Positions 40,436 to 49,902 of a DNA stretch of 64,000 nucleotides are shown here, in pieces (the first letter of the stretch is position 1; each line of letters opens with the position of its first letter). A model generated the notes under the pieces. The model ran no database searches, was not told the origin of the DNA, and was given only the letters and a program-made list of their open reading frames with translations. A program made the translations under genes and the position numbers. Source of the DNA: Selaginella moellendorffii (taxonomy: Eukaryota; Streptophyta; Lycopodiopsida; Selaginellales; Selaginellaceae). The stretch is taken from positions 1-64,000 of the forward strand of contig NW_003314296.1 in assembly GCF_000143415.4 (NCBI RefSeq). The letters run 5' to 3'.

Positions 40436-43086
40436 ATACCAGGATCTACGCCGATCTCCTCGACGTTGTCGCGGATTCCAGGTCTCTAGATCTCGGCAAG
40501 GAGGTCCACGCACGGATTTGCAAGAGCGCCATGGACAGGGGGCCGTTCATGGGCGACTTGCTAGTGAGGATGTATGTGGATTGCGGCAGCTTGATCGATG
40601 CCAAGGCGTGCTTCGATCGAATGCCCGTCCAGGACGCGCTCACCTGGGCGAGATTGATTCGCGCTCACGGACAGATCGGTGATAGCGAGCAAGCGCTCCA
40701 TCTCTTCCGATCGATGCAGCTGGAAGGGGTGGCTCCGGTTAACAGGAACTTTGTGGCTGTTCTTGGCGCTTGCTCGGCTGATCCAGAGCTTCTCGAGGAA
40801 GGAAGAAGGATTCACGGGGTCTTGCGAGGAACAGCGATGGAGAGCGATCACTACGTGAGCACTACGTTGCTCCACATGTATGGGAAGTGTAGCAGCGTGG
40901 AGGATGCCAGGAAAGTTTTCGATGGGATTCGCCACAAGAGGGTGGTAGAGTGGAATGCGATGATCACTGCCTACGCGCAGCAAGATCATCACGAGCAGGC
41001 AATCCAGGTGTTCTACGCGATGCTGCTGGAAGGGGTCAAGGCCGAGAGAATCACCTTCATTGGAGTGCTTGATGCTTGCTCCAAGCTCAAGGATCTCGAG
41101 GTGGCAAAGCTCGTCAAGCTTTGCGTCGAGGAGAGAGAACATGATCATCTACACGACTCTAGTTTCGCCACTGCTCTCGTCAACTTTTATGGAAGCTGTG
41201 GAGATCTAGAGCAAGCTTTCCGAGCTTTCTCGAGGCACCGGCTAGAGCTGATACTGGCGACTGCGATGATCACGCAGTATACCCAGCGCGAGCGCTGGGA
41301 CGAGGCTCTCGAGCTCTTCAAGGTGATGCTGCTCGAGGGCGTGAAGCTGGACAGGATCGCGTGTATGGCGGTGCTCAACGCTTGCTCCGGGCCGAGAGGA
41401 TTGGAAGAGGGGAGGATAATTCACGGCTTCATGCGAGAGATCCGGTTTGACAGGCACGTCAACGCAGGAAACGCTCTCATCAACATGTATGGAAAGTGTG
41501 GAAGCCTGGAAGAAGCTGTGGAGGTTTTCCGCTCCATGCAGCATAGGGACGTGATCTCGTGGAACACCATCATCGCAGCTCACGGCCAGCACTCGCAGCA
41601 TCCGGAGGCTCTCCACCTGCTCCATCTGATGCAGCTCGACGGCGTAAAGGCGGACAAGATCAGCTTCGTCAATGCTCTCCCGTTGTGTGCTACCTCGGAG
41701 GCTCTAGCAAAAGGGAGGATGATCCACTCGTGGATCGTCGAGAGCGGTATCAAAGCCGACGTGATGCTGGACAACGCCATCCTCGACATGTACGGGAGCT
41801 GCAAGAGCACCGACGACGCGTCCCGGGTGTTCCGAGCCATGAAAGTTCGAGACCAGGTGTCCTGGAACGCGATGATCACAGCTTACGCCGCTCAGCCTCG
41901 GCTCTCCTCCGAGGCACTGCTGCTCTTTCAGCAAATGCAGCTCCACGGGTTCATGCCGGATGTAATCTCCTTCGTCGCTGCTCTCTCGGCTTGCGCAGCA
42001 CAGGCCTCACTCGCCGAAGGAAAGCTACTCCACGATCGCATACGAGAAACCGGGCTGGAGAGCAACATGACAGTGGCCAACGCGGTTCTAAACATGTACG
42101 CAAAGTCGGGGACTCTGGTACTCGCGAGAAAGATGTTCGGGAAAATGCCACTGCCGGACGTGATCTCCTGGAACGGGATGATATCGGCCTTCGCTCAGCA
42201 CGGCCACGCGGACCAAGTTCTTCGATTCTTTCGGCGGATGAACCACGAAGGCAAGCTTCCCAACGACGTGACTTTCGTCAGTGTCGTCTCGGCTTGCAGC
42301 CACGGTGGCCTCGTCAAAGACGGCGTCCAGCTCTTCGTGTCTCTCCTCCACGACTTCCCGACGATCTCCCCGCGAGCCGAGCACTACTACTGCATGGTGG
42401 ACCTCATAGCCAGAGCCGGGAAGCTCGATGCTGCCGAGAAGTTTATAGCCGCGGCGCCTCTCAAGCCCGACCGGGTGATCCACTCCACGATGCTCGGAGC
42501 CTCCAAAGTTCACAAGGACGTGGAGCGAGCGAGAAAGTCCGCCGAGCACTTGATGGAGCTCACGCCGGATCGCTCCGCCGCGTACGTGGTGCTGTCGAAT
42601 CTCTACGACGAAGTCGGGAAGAAGGACGAGGGGGCCAAGATCCGGAGGCTCATGTACGAGAAGAACATCAGGAAGGAGCCGGCTTTCAGCTCCATCGCGG
42701 TGAAGCGAAGAGTCCACGAGTTCTTCACGGGAGACACGACGAATGCTCGAACTCCGGAGATCTTGGAGGAGCTGGAGAGGCTGAGCTTGGAGATGGCCAA
42801 GGCGGGATACACTCCAGACACCACTCTCATGCTTCACGACGTCGGGGACGAGCAAAAGAAGCGCTTGCTCTCGTATCACAGCGAGAAGCTGGCGATTGCG
42901 TTTGGGTTGATCAGCACGGCCCCGGGAACTTCGCTGAGGATCATCAAGAACCTGCGCGTGTGTGGGGACTGTCACACTGCCACCAAGTTTATCTCCAAGA
43001 TCACGGGAAGAGAGATTGTGGTGAGAGACAGCCATCGCTTCCATCACTTTGACAATGGGACGTGCTCTTGTGGAGACTATTGGTAA
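40435..43086 (+). CDS. DYW-type PPR protein, probable C-to-U RNA-editing factor
   Basis: The PPR reading starts at about [19 protein letters not shown] (40450) and continues to the terminal GDYW at 43086; the first in-frame ATG is 40531, inside the first repeat region, so the true start is unresolved. About ten PLS units precede an E/E+ region ([20 protein letters not shown]) and a complete DYW deaminase domain: [13 protein letters not shown], zinc and catalytic motif [12 protein letters not shown] (HxE), CGDCH (CxxC), and [19 protein letters not shown] domains carry the cytidine deaminase activity for organelle transcripts. Lycophytes edit their organelle RNA very heavily. Unlike its PPR neighbours, the repeats here have canonical short junctions. 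No lesions were seen in 2.5 kb. Confidence 0.92.
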   Translation, partial: DTRIYADLLDVVADSRSLDLGKEVHARICKSAMDRGPFMGDLLVRMYVDCGSLIDAKACFDRMPVQDALTWARLIRAHGQIGDSEQALHLFRSMQLEGVAPVNRNFVAVLGACSADPELLEEGRRIHGVLRGTAMESDHYVSTTLLHMYGKCSSVEDARKVFDGIRHKRVVEWNAMITAYAQQDHHEQAIQVFYAMLLEGVKAERITFIGVLDACSKLKDLEVAKLVKLCVEEREHDHLHDSSFATALVNFYGSCGDLEQAFRAFSRHRLELILATAMITQYTQRERWDEALELFKVMLLEGVKLDRIACMAVLNACSGPRGLEEGRIIHGFMREIRFDRHVNAGNALINMYGKCGSLEEAVEVFRSMQHRDVISWNTIIAAHGQHSQHPEALHLLHLMQLDGVKADKISFVNALPLCATSEALAKGRMIHSWIVESGIKADVMLDNAILDMYGSCKSTDDASRVFRAMKVRDQVSWNAMITAYAAQPRLSSEALLLFQQMQLHGFMPDVISFVAALSACAAQASLAEGKLLHDRIRETGLESNMTVANAVLNMYAKSGTLVLARKMFGKMPLPDVISWNGMISAFAQHGHADQVLRFFRRMNHEGKLPNDVTFVSVVSACSHGGLVKDGVQLFVSLLHDFPTISPRAEHYYCMVDLIARAGKLDAAEKFIAAAPLKPDRVIHSTMLGASKVHKDVERARKSAEHLMELTPDRSAAYVVLSNLYDEVGKKDEGAKIRRLMYEKNIRKEPAFSSIAVKRRVHEFFTGDTTNARTPEILEELERLSLEMAKAGYTPDTTLMLHDVGDEQKKRLLSYHSEKLAIAFGLISTAPGTSLRIIKNLRVCGDCHTATKFISKITGREIVVRDSHRFHHFDNGTCSCGDYW

Positions 43087-43170
43087 TTCGGTTAAATTTT
43101 ATTTAATTTATTTTTAAAATAAGGAACAAAGCAAAAAGGTGGTTATTAACACAAAGGGTAGTTTAGTTTT

Positions 43171-43179
43171 CTATAAATC
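43171..43179 (+). promoter_or_regulatory. TATA box of the small gene at 43215
   Basis: CTATAAATC, 36 bp upstream of the ATG and 85 bp after the DYW stop codon. Confidence 0.45.
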
Positions 43180-43214
43180 CATGAAGGTAAAGGTTTCTAT
43201 CAGAAGGAAAAACG

Positions 43215-43550
43215 ATGGGTTCTCACTCGAGTTCTTCAATCAATCATCCATCACCAAATTCCTTAAAGCCGACTTGGTGTAACAAAAAGAAGCGTTCTCC
43301 ACGTCCCCGTTCTTCAAAGAGTTTAACTTGGTCGACCAAGAGGAAGTGTTCTCCACCCAAGAGGATCGCCCTGTATCCTCCAACGTTGTGCTCTCTTATG
43401 GATCTGGAAGGATCCCAGATGGATCACGCAAGTTTCTTTGAACTTGGAGAACCCAGAAAGGTGGACAACGAATTCGTGATGAATCAAGAACTACTTGAAG
43501 AGTTAAGATTGGACAAGGTCGACTTGGAGGAACTTCTCAAAGATCTATGA
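43215..43550 (+). CDS. Small basic/acidic protein, unknown function
   Basis: 111 residues, intronless. The N-terminal two thirds are Ser/Pro/Lys/Arg-rich (NKKKRSPRPRSSKSLTW, TKRKCSPPKRIAL) and the C-terminal third is acidic and leucine-rich (QELLEELRLDKVDLEELLKDL region). It has no signal peptide or known domain. A basic, possibly nuclear-targeting part joined to an acidic helix suggests a small regulatory protein, but this is inference. It is compactly placed 128 bp after the DYW gene with its own TATA box. Confidence 0.5.
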   Translation: MGSHSSSSINHPSPNSLKPTWCNKKKRSPRPRSSKSLTWSTKRKCSPPKRIALYPPTLCSLMDLEGSQMDHASFFELGEPRKVDNEFVMNQELLEELRLDKVDLEELLKDL

Positions 43551-43731
43551 AAATTCACACACTTCCTTGGATTATAGTAATAAAATAAATTTCTTTGTTC
43601 CAAGACATCCCATCTCTCATTTTTGCAAGAGATTTGAACAAATAAACATTTTAACGATTTAATTTGATTAAAACATCCCTGGATATCCTTTAGGGTCACA
43701 GTCAGTTGAAAGTAACTGTCGTCCGGGCAAA

Positions 43732-45100
43732 ATGATTGGCAAATTCCTGCCACTGCTGCTGCTGCTTTTGATCGATTGCTTTAGTGCGTCAGCTGTGAGT
43801 TCACAGAAGGATCAAGTGGTTCATCACGGCCACCATGATCTACAGCACCATCGAAAGCACTCAAAACATCCCAAGCATCCACACTCGATCATCAACAACA
43901 CGAGCCGGGATTTCCAAGAGCTCTGGAGAGCCTATCAAATTTTCCTGAACCGGCTCTCGAGATCACTCGCAAAAGATGACAACGATGGACTTCCCTGGTG
44001 GTATAACATCATCCCACACTTTCCATGGCCCTCCTTTCCATTTCCGTGGCCTCCAATGCTACCACCACCGCCACCGCCACTGCCGCCTTTGTGCCCGCCA
44101 CCACCGCTGCCAGTAAACTTCACCTCCAGCGATGTCGATCGAATCAACCTTGCTCTCAACATTCACTATCTCCAAGCCGAGTTCTTCCTCCATGCAGCGT
44201 TTGGACACGGGCTTGACAAAGTTAATGCAAAGCTTGCGAAGAAGGGGCCACCGCCTGTTGGAGGCCGCAAAGCTCAACTCTCTACACGAATGGAGCATGT
44301 TGCCAAAGAACTTGGGCTCCAATCTACAGGTCATATCAGGTAATTAACATTTCTTTCTCTCAAGTCTTTTTTTTCTAAAGCTGTTTCCCACACAGGGCAA
44401 TCCACGATAAGCTGGACAAACAATCGATTTGCCGGCCATTGCTAAACATCAGTGTTGGAGTGTGGGATTCCCTCATCAGCAAGGCTCTCATCCACAATCA
44501 CACCGAAGTTGATGGTGGTGGTTCTTTGCACTTTGATCCGTACGAAAACGACGCAAACTTTCTCATTGCTGCATATGTGATACCGTACATTGGCCTCAAC
44601 ACGCTCGTAGATTCTAGCAATCGAGTCACTGGCATTCAAGCACGAAAGGTAACAAAGAACTAAAAGTCTTAATGAAGATTTTCAAGAGATTTTTTGTTTC
44701 TTCAAAACAGTTGGTGTCCGGATTGATGGGAGTCCAAGCCGGCCAGGACGCAGTGATCCGGACATTGCTCTTCGAGATCATGGAAAACAAGCTGCCTCCG
44801 TACAACGTCACAGTCGCAAAGTTGACAAACCTCGTCTCGGATCTCCGGCACAAGCTTGATCACACAAGAAAGGCCGACGAGGGCTTGAGTGTGCATCAAA
44901 ACCGTGGAGCCGAGAAGCAAGTAAACGGGAATTTGATCTCCGCGAATGACTACTCCATGGCCATCTCGAGATCGCCCCAGCAAATTCTCCAAGTTTTGTA
45001 CGGAACAGGGGACGCTTCGGTACCGGGATTGTTCTTCCCCAAGGGGGCTAACGGGAAGATCGCTGGCATCTTTCTCAAACCCAGGCGGCCCAAACTTTAG
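43732..45100 (+). CDS. Desiccation-related protein PCC13-62 family (ferritin-like)
   Basis: Three exons (43732-44339, 44396-44648, 44711-45100) give 416 residues. A signal peptide (MIGKFLPLLLLLLIDCFSASA) is followed by a His-rich stretch (HHGHHDLQHHRKHSKH), a Pro-rich stretch with seven prolines in a row, and then the ferritin-like domain: NLALNIHYLQAEFFLHAAFG, FDPYENDANFLIAAYVIPY, GLMGVQAGQDAVIRTLLFE and YSMAISRSPQQILQVLYG, ending GLFFPKGANGKIAG. The family was described in the resurrection plant Craterostigma as desiccation-induced; the biochemical role is not settled. The His- and Pro-rich insert between signal peptide and domain is unusual. The stop codon overlaps that of the convergent B3 gene. 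Likely secreted or cell-wall located. Confidence 0.93.
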
Positions 45101-45876
45101 TGTGAAGGACCTTTTGCCTTTCCAGAAGTTCTAGCAAATGAGATTCCAAACTTAGGATCAGCCGAGGAAACCTTCTTGTAGAAACAAACGGTGTCTCCTT
45201 CCTTGAGCGAGTGCTCCCTCACGTAATGAATCCAGTGTGTTGTGATCAGGCTCCCAGTTTTCCCTTTCTTGCACCGGAGCTCCCAAACTCCGCCCTCTTC
45301 GTCCACAAATTCCACGAGAACCTTTTCATTCGGGAGCATCGACTCGTACTTGACCGGGATGAGCAATCTGTGCAGGCTATTCACGTCGCTGGCGGTCAGC
45401 TTCTTGCCAAATAATAAAGCCCAACGAGATGGATCGCAGGTGACGAGAGGATCCTCGCGTTTCCGGGGTCTCCACTTGTGACACTTCGATTTCTTGGTGT
45501 CTCCCGCTGCCTGAATCGCGCCATCTTCAACAGAGGAGGAGGAATCTTTCACCTCATCAGTCCTTGAACAGAAATCTCGATCGCCCATCTTAAGTATCTT
45601 TACCTTTTGTCCCAGTCCTTGACTTTCGTCCATGACCACCACCTTTCTTCTTTTCTTCTCTTGTAGCTGCCCAGCTTCCTGGTTAATCACTTGTCTTTTG
45701 CCGTTGGAATCGGGCTCGCTGGTGCTCATATCCCCCGTGAACCAAAGTAGAGCCCTCCAGAGCATGGATTTCCGTGGAGACCGCTTCCTTCTCAGGATAA
45801 ATGTCTTCGGGAAACTTGGCTGCAAGGCTGCAGCGTCCGCAAGAACCAACAGTCCGGAAAAATCTTTGCTTGCCAT
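45097..45876 (-). CDS. B3-domain DNA-binding protein
   Basis: 259 residues, intronless. Residues about 160-250 look like a B3 domain: LFGKKLTASDVNSLHRLLIP, VLVEFVDEEGGVWELRCK, GSLITTHWIHYVREHSLK, EGDTVCFYK. B3 domains are plant-specific DNA-binding folds (LAV, ARF, RAV and REM families). The short one-domain layout and the LFGKxLTxSDV opening point to a REM-like or unassigned branch. The middle part is Lys/Arg- and Ser-rich, with KKRRKVVV as a likely nuclear signal. It is convergent with the PCC13-62 gene, their stop codons sharing bases 45098-45099, and divergent from the LEA-like gene (start codons 237 bp apart). A fragment of a related B3 gene lies at 55434. Confidence 0.78.
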   Translation of the reverse strand: MASKDFSGLLVLADAAALQPSFPKTFILRRKRSPRKSMLWRALLWFTGDMSTSEPDSNGKRQVINQEAGQLQEKKRRKVVVMDESQGLGQKVKILKMGDRDFCSRTDEVKDSSSSVEDGAIQAAGDTKKSKCHKWRPRKREDPLVTCDPSRWALLFGKKLTASDVNSLHRLLIPVKYESMLPNEKVLVEFVDEEGGVWELRCKKGKTGSLITTHWIHYVREHSLKEGDTVCFYKKVSSADPKFGISFARTSGKAKGPSH

Positions 45877-45974
45877 CTCACAACTAGTGAAAAAAACCCT
45901 TTGCTTTAATCCAAACCTATATTGCCTTTAAAATAGAAGTTAAGCAAAAGGGGGTTAAAAATCTTGGCGACGCC

Positions 45975-45982
45975 TACGTGGC
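45975..45982. promoter_or_regulatory. ABRE-type motif in the divergent promoter
   Basis: TACGTGGC matches the ABA-responsive element consensus. It lies 131 bp before the LEA-like start codon and about 100 bp before the B3 start codon on the other strand. Confidence 0.5.
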
Positions 45983-46112
45983 AAAAGGTTTTGATTTGAA
46001 ATCCCTAACAATCTCCCGGGTTTTTGCCGCTCTTCAAATTTGGTTCGCGGTTCGTCGATTGATCGTTCGATCGGAGGAAAGATTGTTTGCCAGTGAACTA
46101 CTAGTGATCGCG

Positions 46113-46945
46113 ATGAGGAGCGCAATGGGCCTTTTGGGCCAATTGATGAGATGCCGGTCCTCCCCAGCGACCAGCGCGAATGCTGTGATGATCTTGGCAT
46201 CATCGGCGCCACCGCCGTTCCAATTGAGCAGCTTCAATCCTCTCAGCACTGCCGCCGCTGCCGCCACCGCCGCCTCTAGCCCGGGAGTGGCATCGATTTG
46301 TAGAGATTTCAGGAAGCTCTTGCTCAATCGCCCATATGTAAACGAGTCTCTCTCCTTTCTCTTCGATCTTTCGCATTTAGATGAGCAACATGGATTTAAG
46401 TTTCTCGAATGGGCGATGTCCAATCGATTTAACTGTCTTGGATTTCGATGGTGGTGATGCACAAACAGGGGAAGAAGAGGGCTGATCCCGAGGATGAGAA
46501 GATGCTGAGCGAGGGTGGCGGGAGCAAAAACAACTATGGGAAAGAATGCAGCCGCGTCAAAAGCACGAAGCCAAAGTCTACGATCGAGAAAGTTTTCCCG
46601 GGCAAGAGAAATACCCAACTCGACATGAAGAATCAAGTGAAGAACACCGCCAAGAAGGTGAAGAAAGTCGTGGAAAAGGTGGCGGACACTGCCAAAGAAG
46701 GGCTCGAAACCGCAAAGAAGAAGGCCGGAGACGCTGCGAAGAAAGTGAAGAAAGGTGGCGGCGGTGGAGGTGGAAAGAAAGGTGGCGGCGGTGGCGGAAA
46801 GAAGAAAGGTGGTGGCGGCGATGGTGGCGGGAAGAAGAAGGGTGGCGGCGGTGGTGGGGGCGGCGAGAAGAAGAAAGGTGGCGGTGGTGGTGGCGGCGGC
46901 GGCGGGAAGAAGAAGGGCGGCGGAGGAGGAAAGAAGAAGAAGTGA
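46113..46945 (+). CDS. Organelle-targeted LEA-like Gly/Lys-rich protein
   Basis: Two exons (46113-46337, 46469-46945; frame kept across the splice) give 233 residues. The first exon is an Arg/Ser/Ala-rich, acid-poor N-terminus (MRSAMGLLGQLMRCRSS...) typical of a mitochondrial or plastid presequence. The second exon has basic repeats (KNTAKKVKKVVEKVADTAK, GLETAKKKAGDAAKKVKK) resembling group 3 LEA 11-residue motifs. It ends in a tail built only of glycine runs separated by KK or KKK, with one D and one E. LEA proteins protect membranes and enzymes during drying. The glycine-lysine tail is not usual for LEA proteins and may bind nucleic acid or membranes. The neighbouring PCC13-62 gene and the upstream ABRE fit a stress role. 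Confidence 0.62.
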
Positions 46946-47532
46946 AGAGGAGAGTTTTGGCTAAGTTTTTCGTGCGAATGAATATATTTTGTGCCTTCTT
47001 TTAGGGTTCTTCGAGGGTTTTAGCGCAGTTCGTGGCACATTTAGGTTTCTTTGGAATGAATGAGGCGCATTGCGCGACAATGCGCCATCGCTAGAACAGC
47101 TTCGAGCATTCCTGGCGCCTCCAGGATCGAAGAGGTAGCTACATTTTGATTTTTGTCAAGATTTTTGCAATGGATTCTTCGTTCTTGTTCTTCCAGCCGA
47201 GCGCGTTTTTTAGGCCGGGATATTCTCCATCAGAGGTATGTTGAGACACGATTTTTAAAGGACAAGGCGAAACGAGAAAGAAATCCTTGCAGCACTCGAG
47301 CGAATTTCTGGATGAGAGCTTGGCTTCCACGAGGACAAAGACGAAGGTAAGATAAGCTTGTAGGCTCTGAATTCTCACCTCTTTCTTGTGAATCACAGAG
47401 CTCAACTAAATCCACAGCAAGAAAAAAGCTCGACTCGAGAGAGGTGAGTCGAGTTTCACCACTTTTACCTATATCCTTTTCAAAGAAAAACTGTGCTTCG
47501 TGTTCCAGCATTCGAATGGACTTTCAGCAAAG
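46946..47532 (+). other. 5' region of the third PPR gene, probable upstream exons
   Basis: Exon-like pieces with good splice sites lie here. One, around 47262-47346, is read as KSLQHSSEFLDESLASTRTK and ends at AAG|GTAAGA. The next, 47399-47442, is read as SSTKSTARKKLDSRE and ends at GAG|GTGAGT. It could splice in frame to HSNGLSAKMGSQ at the acceptor GTGTTCCAG before 47509. A start codon at 47169 (MDSSFLFFQPS) is possible but the phase to the next piece does not match. The 5' model is therefore unresolved. Confidence 0.4.
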
Positions 47533-49902
47533 ATGGGCTCACAAAAACACGAGAGAAAATGCGTGTTCATGGCCGGATTGAAGTCATGCTCCGCCTCCAA
47601 GGACGTCGAGAAAGGACGAAAAATCCACCGCGATGCCATCGACGCCGGCCACGAATCCGACTTGTTTGTTGCCACAGCACTGGTGGACATGTACGCGAAC
47701 TGTGGCAGCATGGTAGAAGCTCGCAAAGTTTTCGACAATATGCTCCACCGCGACGTGGTTTCATGGAACGCGCTCATCCTCGGCTACGTCGAGAATGGAA
47801 ACAGCGAAGAGGCTCTGCGGCTGTTCGACGCCATGCAAGCTTCCAAGCGATGCTCACCGAGCTCCAGGACTTTCGTTGCGGTGCTCATGGCCTACACACA
47901 CCAGGCGACCAGAAACCAGGCTCGCCAGCTCGAGTTTCTAGAGAGCGGCATGGCTCTTTACTCCCGCGCTGGCTCTCACGCAAACAACTTCGTCGCCGCG
48001 GCTCTGGTGGCTCTCTGTGCAAAGTGTGGGGGCATGCAACAAGCCCGGAAAGTTTTCGACACCGTAGCTCGCCCCGACGTGAGCTTGTGGAACGTTTACA
48101 TTCTCGGCTATGTGGAGAACGGGGAGAACGACGAAGCTCTGAGGCTTTTCTATAGGATGCAGCCGGGACCGAACGCTAGAACTGTCATGGCAGCTCTCCT
48201 GGCTTGCGGGAACTTAGCAGCACAGGAAGAAGGAATCAGGATCGACGGGATGAACTTAAAGGTGGAAGCGTTGCGGCAGGGTGTGGCTGTTCACTCGGTA
48301 GCTCGGAGGCACGGTTGTGACTCGCACAACTTCGTTGGGAACTGCTTGATCGACATGTACTCGAGGTGTGGCAGCGTGGTGGAAGCTCGCAGAGTGTTCG
48401 ACAGCATGTCGAGCAAGACAGTCATCACTTGGACGGCGATGATGGTCGGATACGAGCTAAACTCCGAGGCGGAGCTGGCTTTGGAGCTGTTTTCACTGAT
48501 GAGAAGCGGTCCGGAAGCTTGTGAGCCGGACGAGCGAGCGGTGGTGGCAGCTCTCACGGCTTGCGCGAGCTTGGCTGGCAAAGAAATCGGGCAGCTCATC
48601 GATGGAAAGAAGCTTGTCAAGGTGGAGAGCTTGGAAAAGGGGATGGCTATTCACTCGCGGTCGCGAAACATGGATATCTTCATCGCCACCTCTCTCGTTG
48701 ACATGTACGCAAAGTGTGGGAGCCTAGAGGACGCTCGCAGAGTTTTTTACGCCATGGCTCACCACGACGTGGCGTCATGGAACGTTCTTATCACCGGCCA
48801 TGCGGAAGGTGGTGAAAGCGAGAGAGCTCTCGAGTTTTACGATCGGATGCAAGCTCAAGGCATATGTGCTCCAAACGCGACGACTTTGGTAGCGGCTCTC
48901 ACTGCCTGCATCGACATCGCAGCGAAAGAAGAAGGGAACACCGACGAGTCAGGGAAAGGCGTGAGATCCAGCTGCTTGGAGAGAGGAACAGCTTTGCATC
49001 GCCAGGGAAAGCAACTGGATTGCGAGTCGGACATCTCCGTAGCAAACGCTCTACTCGAGATGTACGCGAGGTGTGGTAGGCTGGAGGAGCTGTGGGTGGT
49101 TTTTAACTCCATGCCATGCCGGAACGTCTCGGCCTGGACGGCTCTTATACTGGGCCACGTAGAAAACGGCGAGGCCAAGGCAGCACTGGAACTCTTCGAG
49201 CGAATGCAGGTGGAAGATCAGTGCTCTCCAAAAGTTTGGACGTTTTCCTGCGCTTTCAGGGCCTGCCTGATGCTGCTCGACTTGCGAGCCGGGAAAGTTC
49301 TCCACGCTGCTGCATGCCGGAGGGGGCTCGAGGATTCTCTGACGCTAGAGACGCTGCTCATGGATTTCTACGGGAAGTGTGGCAAGGCCTCTCAAGCTCA
49401 GCACGTCTTCGACTCGCGACTCACAAGGGACTCGCTAAGTTGGAACTCGCTGATATCGGGCTACAGCCTTCAAGGCGACTCCGAGCGTGTTTTCGAGCTC
49501 TTCCATGAGATGCTACTGGATCACGAGAGTGTCGCAGTGACGGCCGCCACCTTCGTCTCGGTTCTCACCACCTGCAGCCATGCCGGACTCGTCGACGATG
49601 GCAAGAAGTTTTTCCACTCGATGCGGTCCAGGCACGGGATGGAACCGGGGCTCGAGCACTACAATTGCATGGTCGACATGCTCGGCCGGGCAAACAGGTT
49701 TGACGAAGCAGTCGAGATGGTGAAGACAATGCCGCACGAAGCAACGGCACTGACTTGGAGGACTCTTTTATCGGCGTGTCAGACTTGGAAGAATGTCGAG
49801 GTGGGAAAGCTTGCGTTTGAGGCTCTGGTGAAGCTGGACGAGAGCGATTCGGCGGGATATGTTTTGATGTCAAACATCTACTCGAGCCAAAGCAGCAGCT
49901 GA
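47533..49902 (+). CDS. PPR protein of PLS type with extended linkers (third)
   Basis: From the first in-frame ATG, 789 residues without introns; one or more short 5' exons probably precede it. Units include SDLFVATALVDMYANCGSM, ARKVFDNMLHRDVVSW and ILGYVENGNSEEALRLF. Several junctions are lengthened as in the gene at 27378 (IDGKKLVKVESLEKGMAIH; DESGKGVRSSCLERGTALH). The C-terminus is E-like (ALTWRTLLSACQTWKNVE) and ends YVLMSNIYSSQSSS, with no DYW. Just after the stop, GTAAGT (49914) could start a 3' UTR intron ending at TTTTGCAG (49976). Predicted organelle RNA-binding protein. Confidence 0.88.
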   Translation: MGSQKHERKCVFMAGLKSCSASKDVEKGRKIHRDAIDAGHESDLFVATALVDMYANCGSMVEARKVFDNMLHRDVVSWNALILGYVENGNSEEALRLFDAMQASKRCSPSSRTFVAVLMAYTHQATRNQARQLEFLESGMALYSRAGSHANNFVAAALVALCAKCGGMQQARKVFDTVARPDVSLWNVYILGYVENGENDEALRLFYRMQPGPNARTVMAALLACGNLAAQEEGIRIDGMNLKVEALRQGVAVHSVARRHGCDSHNFVGNCLIDMYSRCGSVVEARRVFDSMSSKTVITWTAMMVGYELNSEAELALELFSLMRSGPEACEPDERAVVAALTACASLAGKEIGQLIDGKKLVKVESLEKGMAIHSRSRNMDIFIATSLVDMYAKCGSLEDARRVFYAMAHHDVASWNVLITGHAEGGESERALEFYDRMQAQGICAPNATTLVAALTACIDIAAKEEGNTDESGKGVRSSCLERGTALHRQGKQLDCESDISVANALLEMYARCGRLEELWVVFNSMPCRNVSAWTALILGHVENGEAKAALELFERMQVEDQCSPKVWTFSCAFRACLMLLDLRAGKVLHAAACRRGLEDSLTLETLLMDFYGKCGKASQAQHVFDSRLTRDSLSWNSLISGYSLQGDSERVFELFHEMLLDHESVAVTAATFVSVLTTCSHAGLVDDGKKFFHSMRSRHGMEPGLEHYNCMVDMLGRANRFDEAVEMVKTMPHEATALTWRTLLSACQTWKNVEVGKLAFEALVKLDESDSAGYVLMSNIYSSQSSS

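Noticed and set aside
42088-43047. 319-codon minus-strand frame
   Set aside because: Antisense shadow of the DYW domain; no known domain.
41559-43052. 497-codon plus-strand frame inside the DYW PPR gene
   Set aside because: It overlaps the DYW frame out of phase, is Arg/Ser-rich and low in complexity, and arises from GC-rich codon bias.
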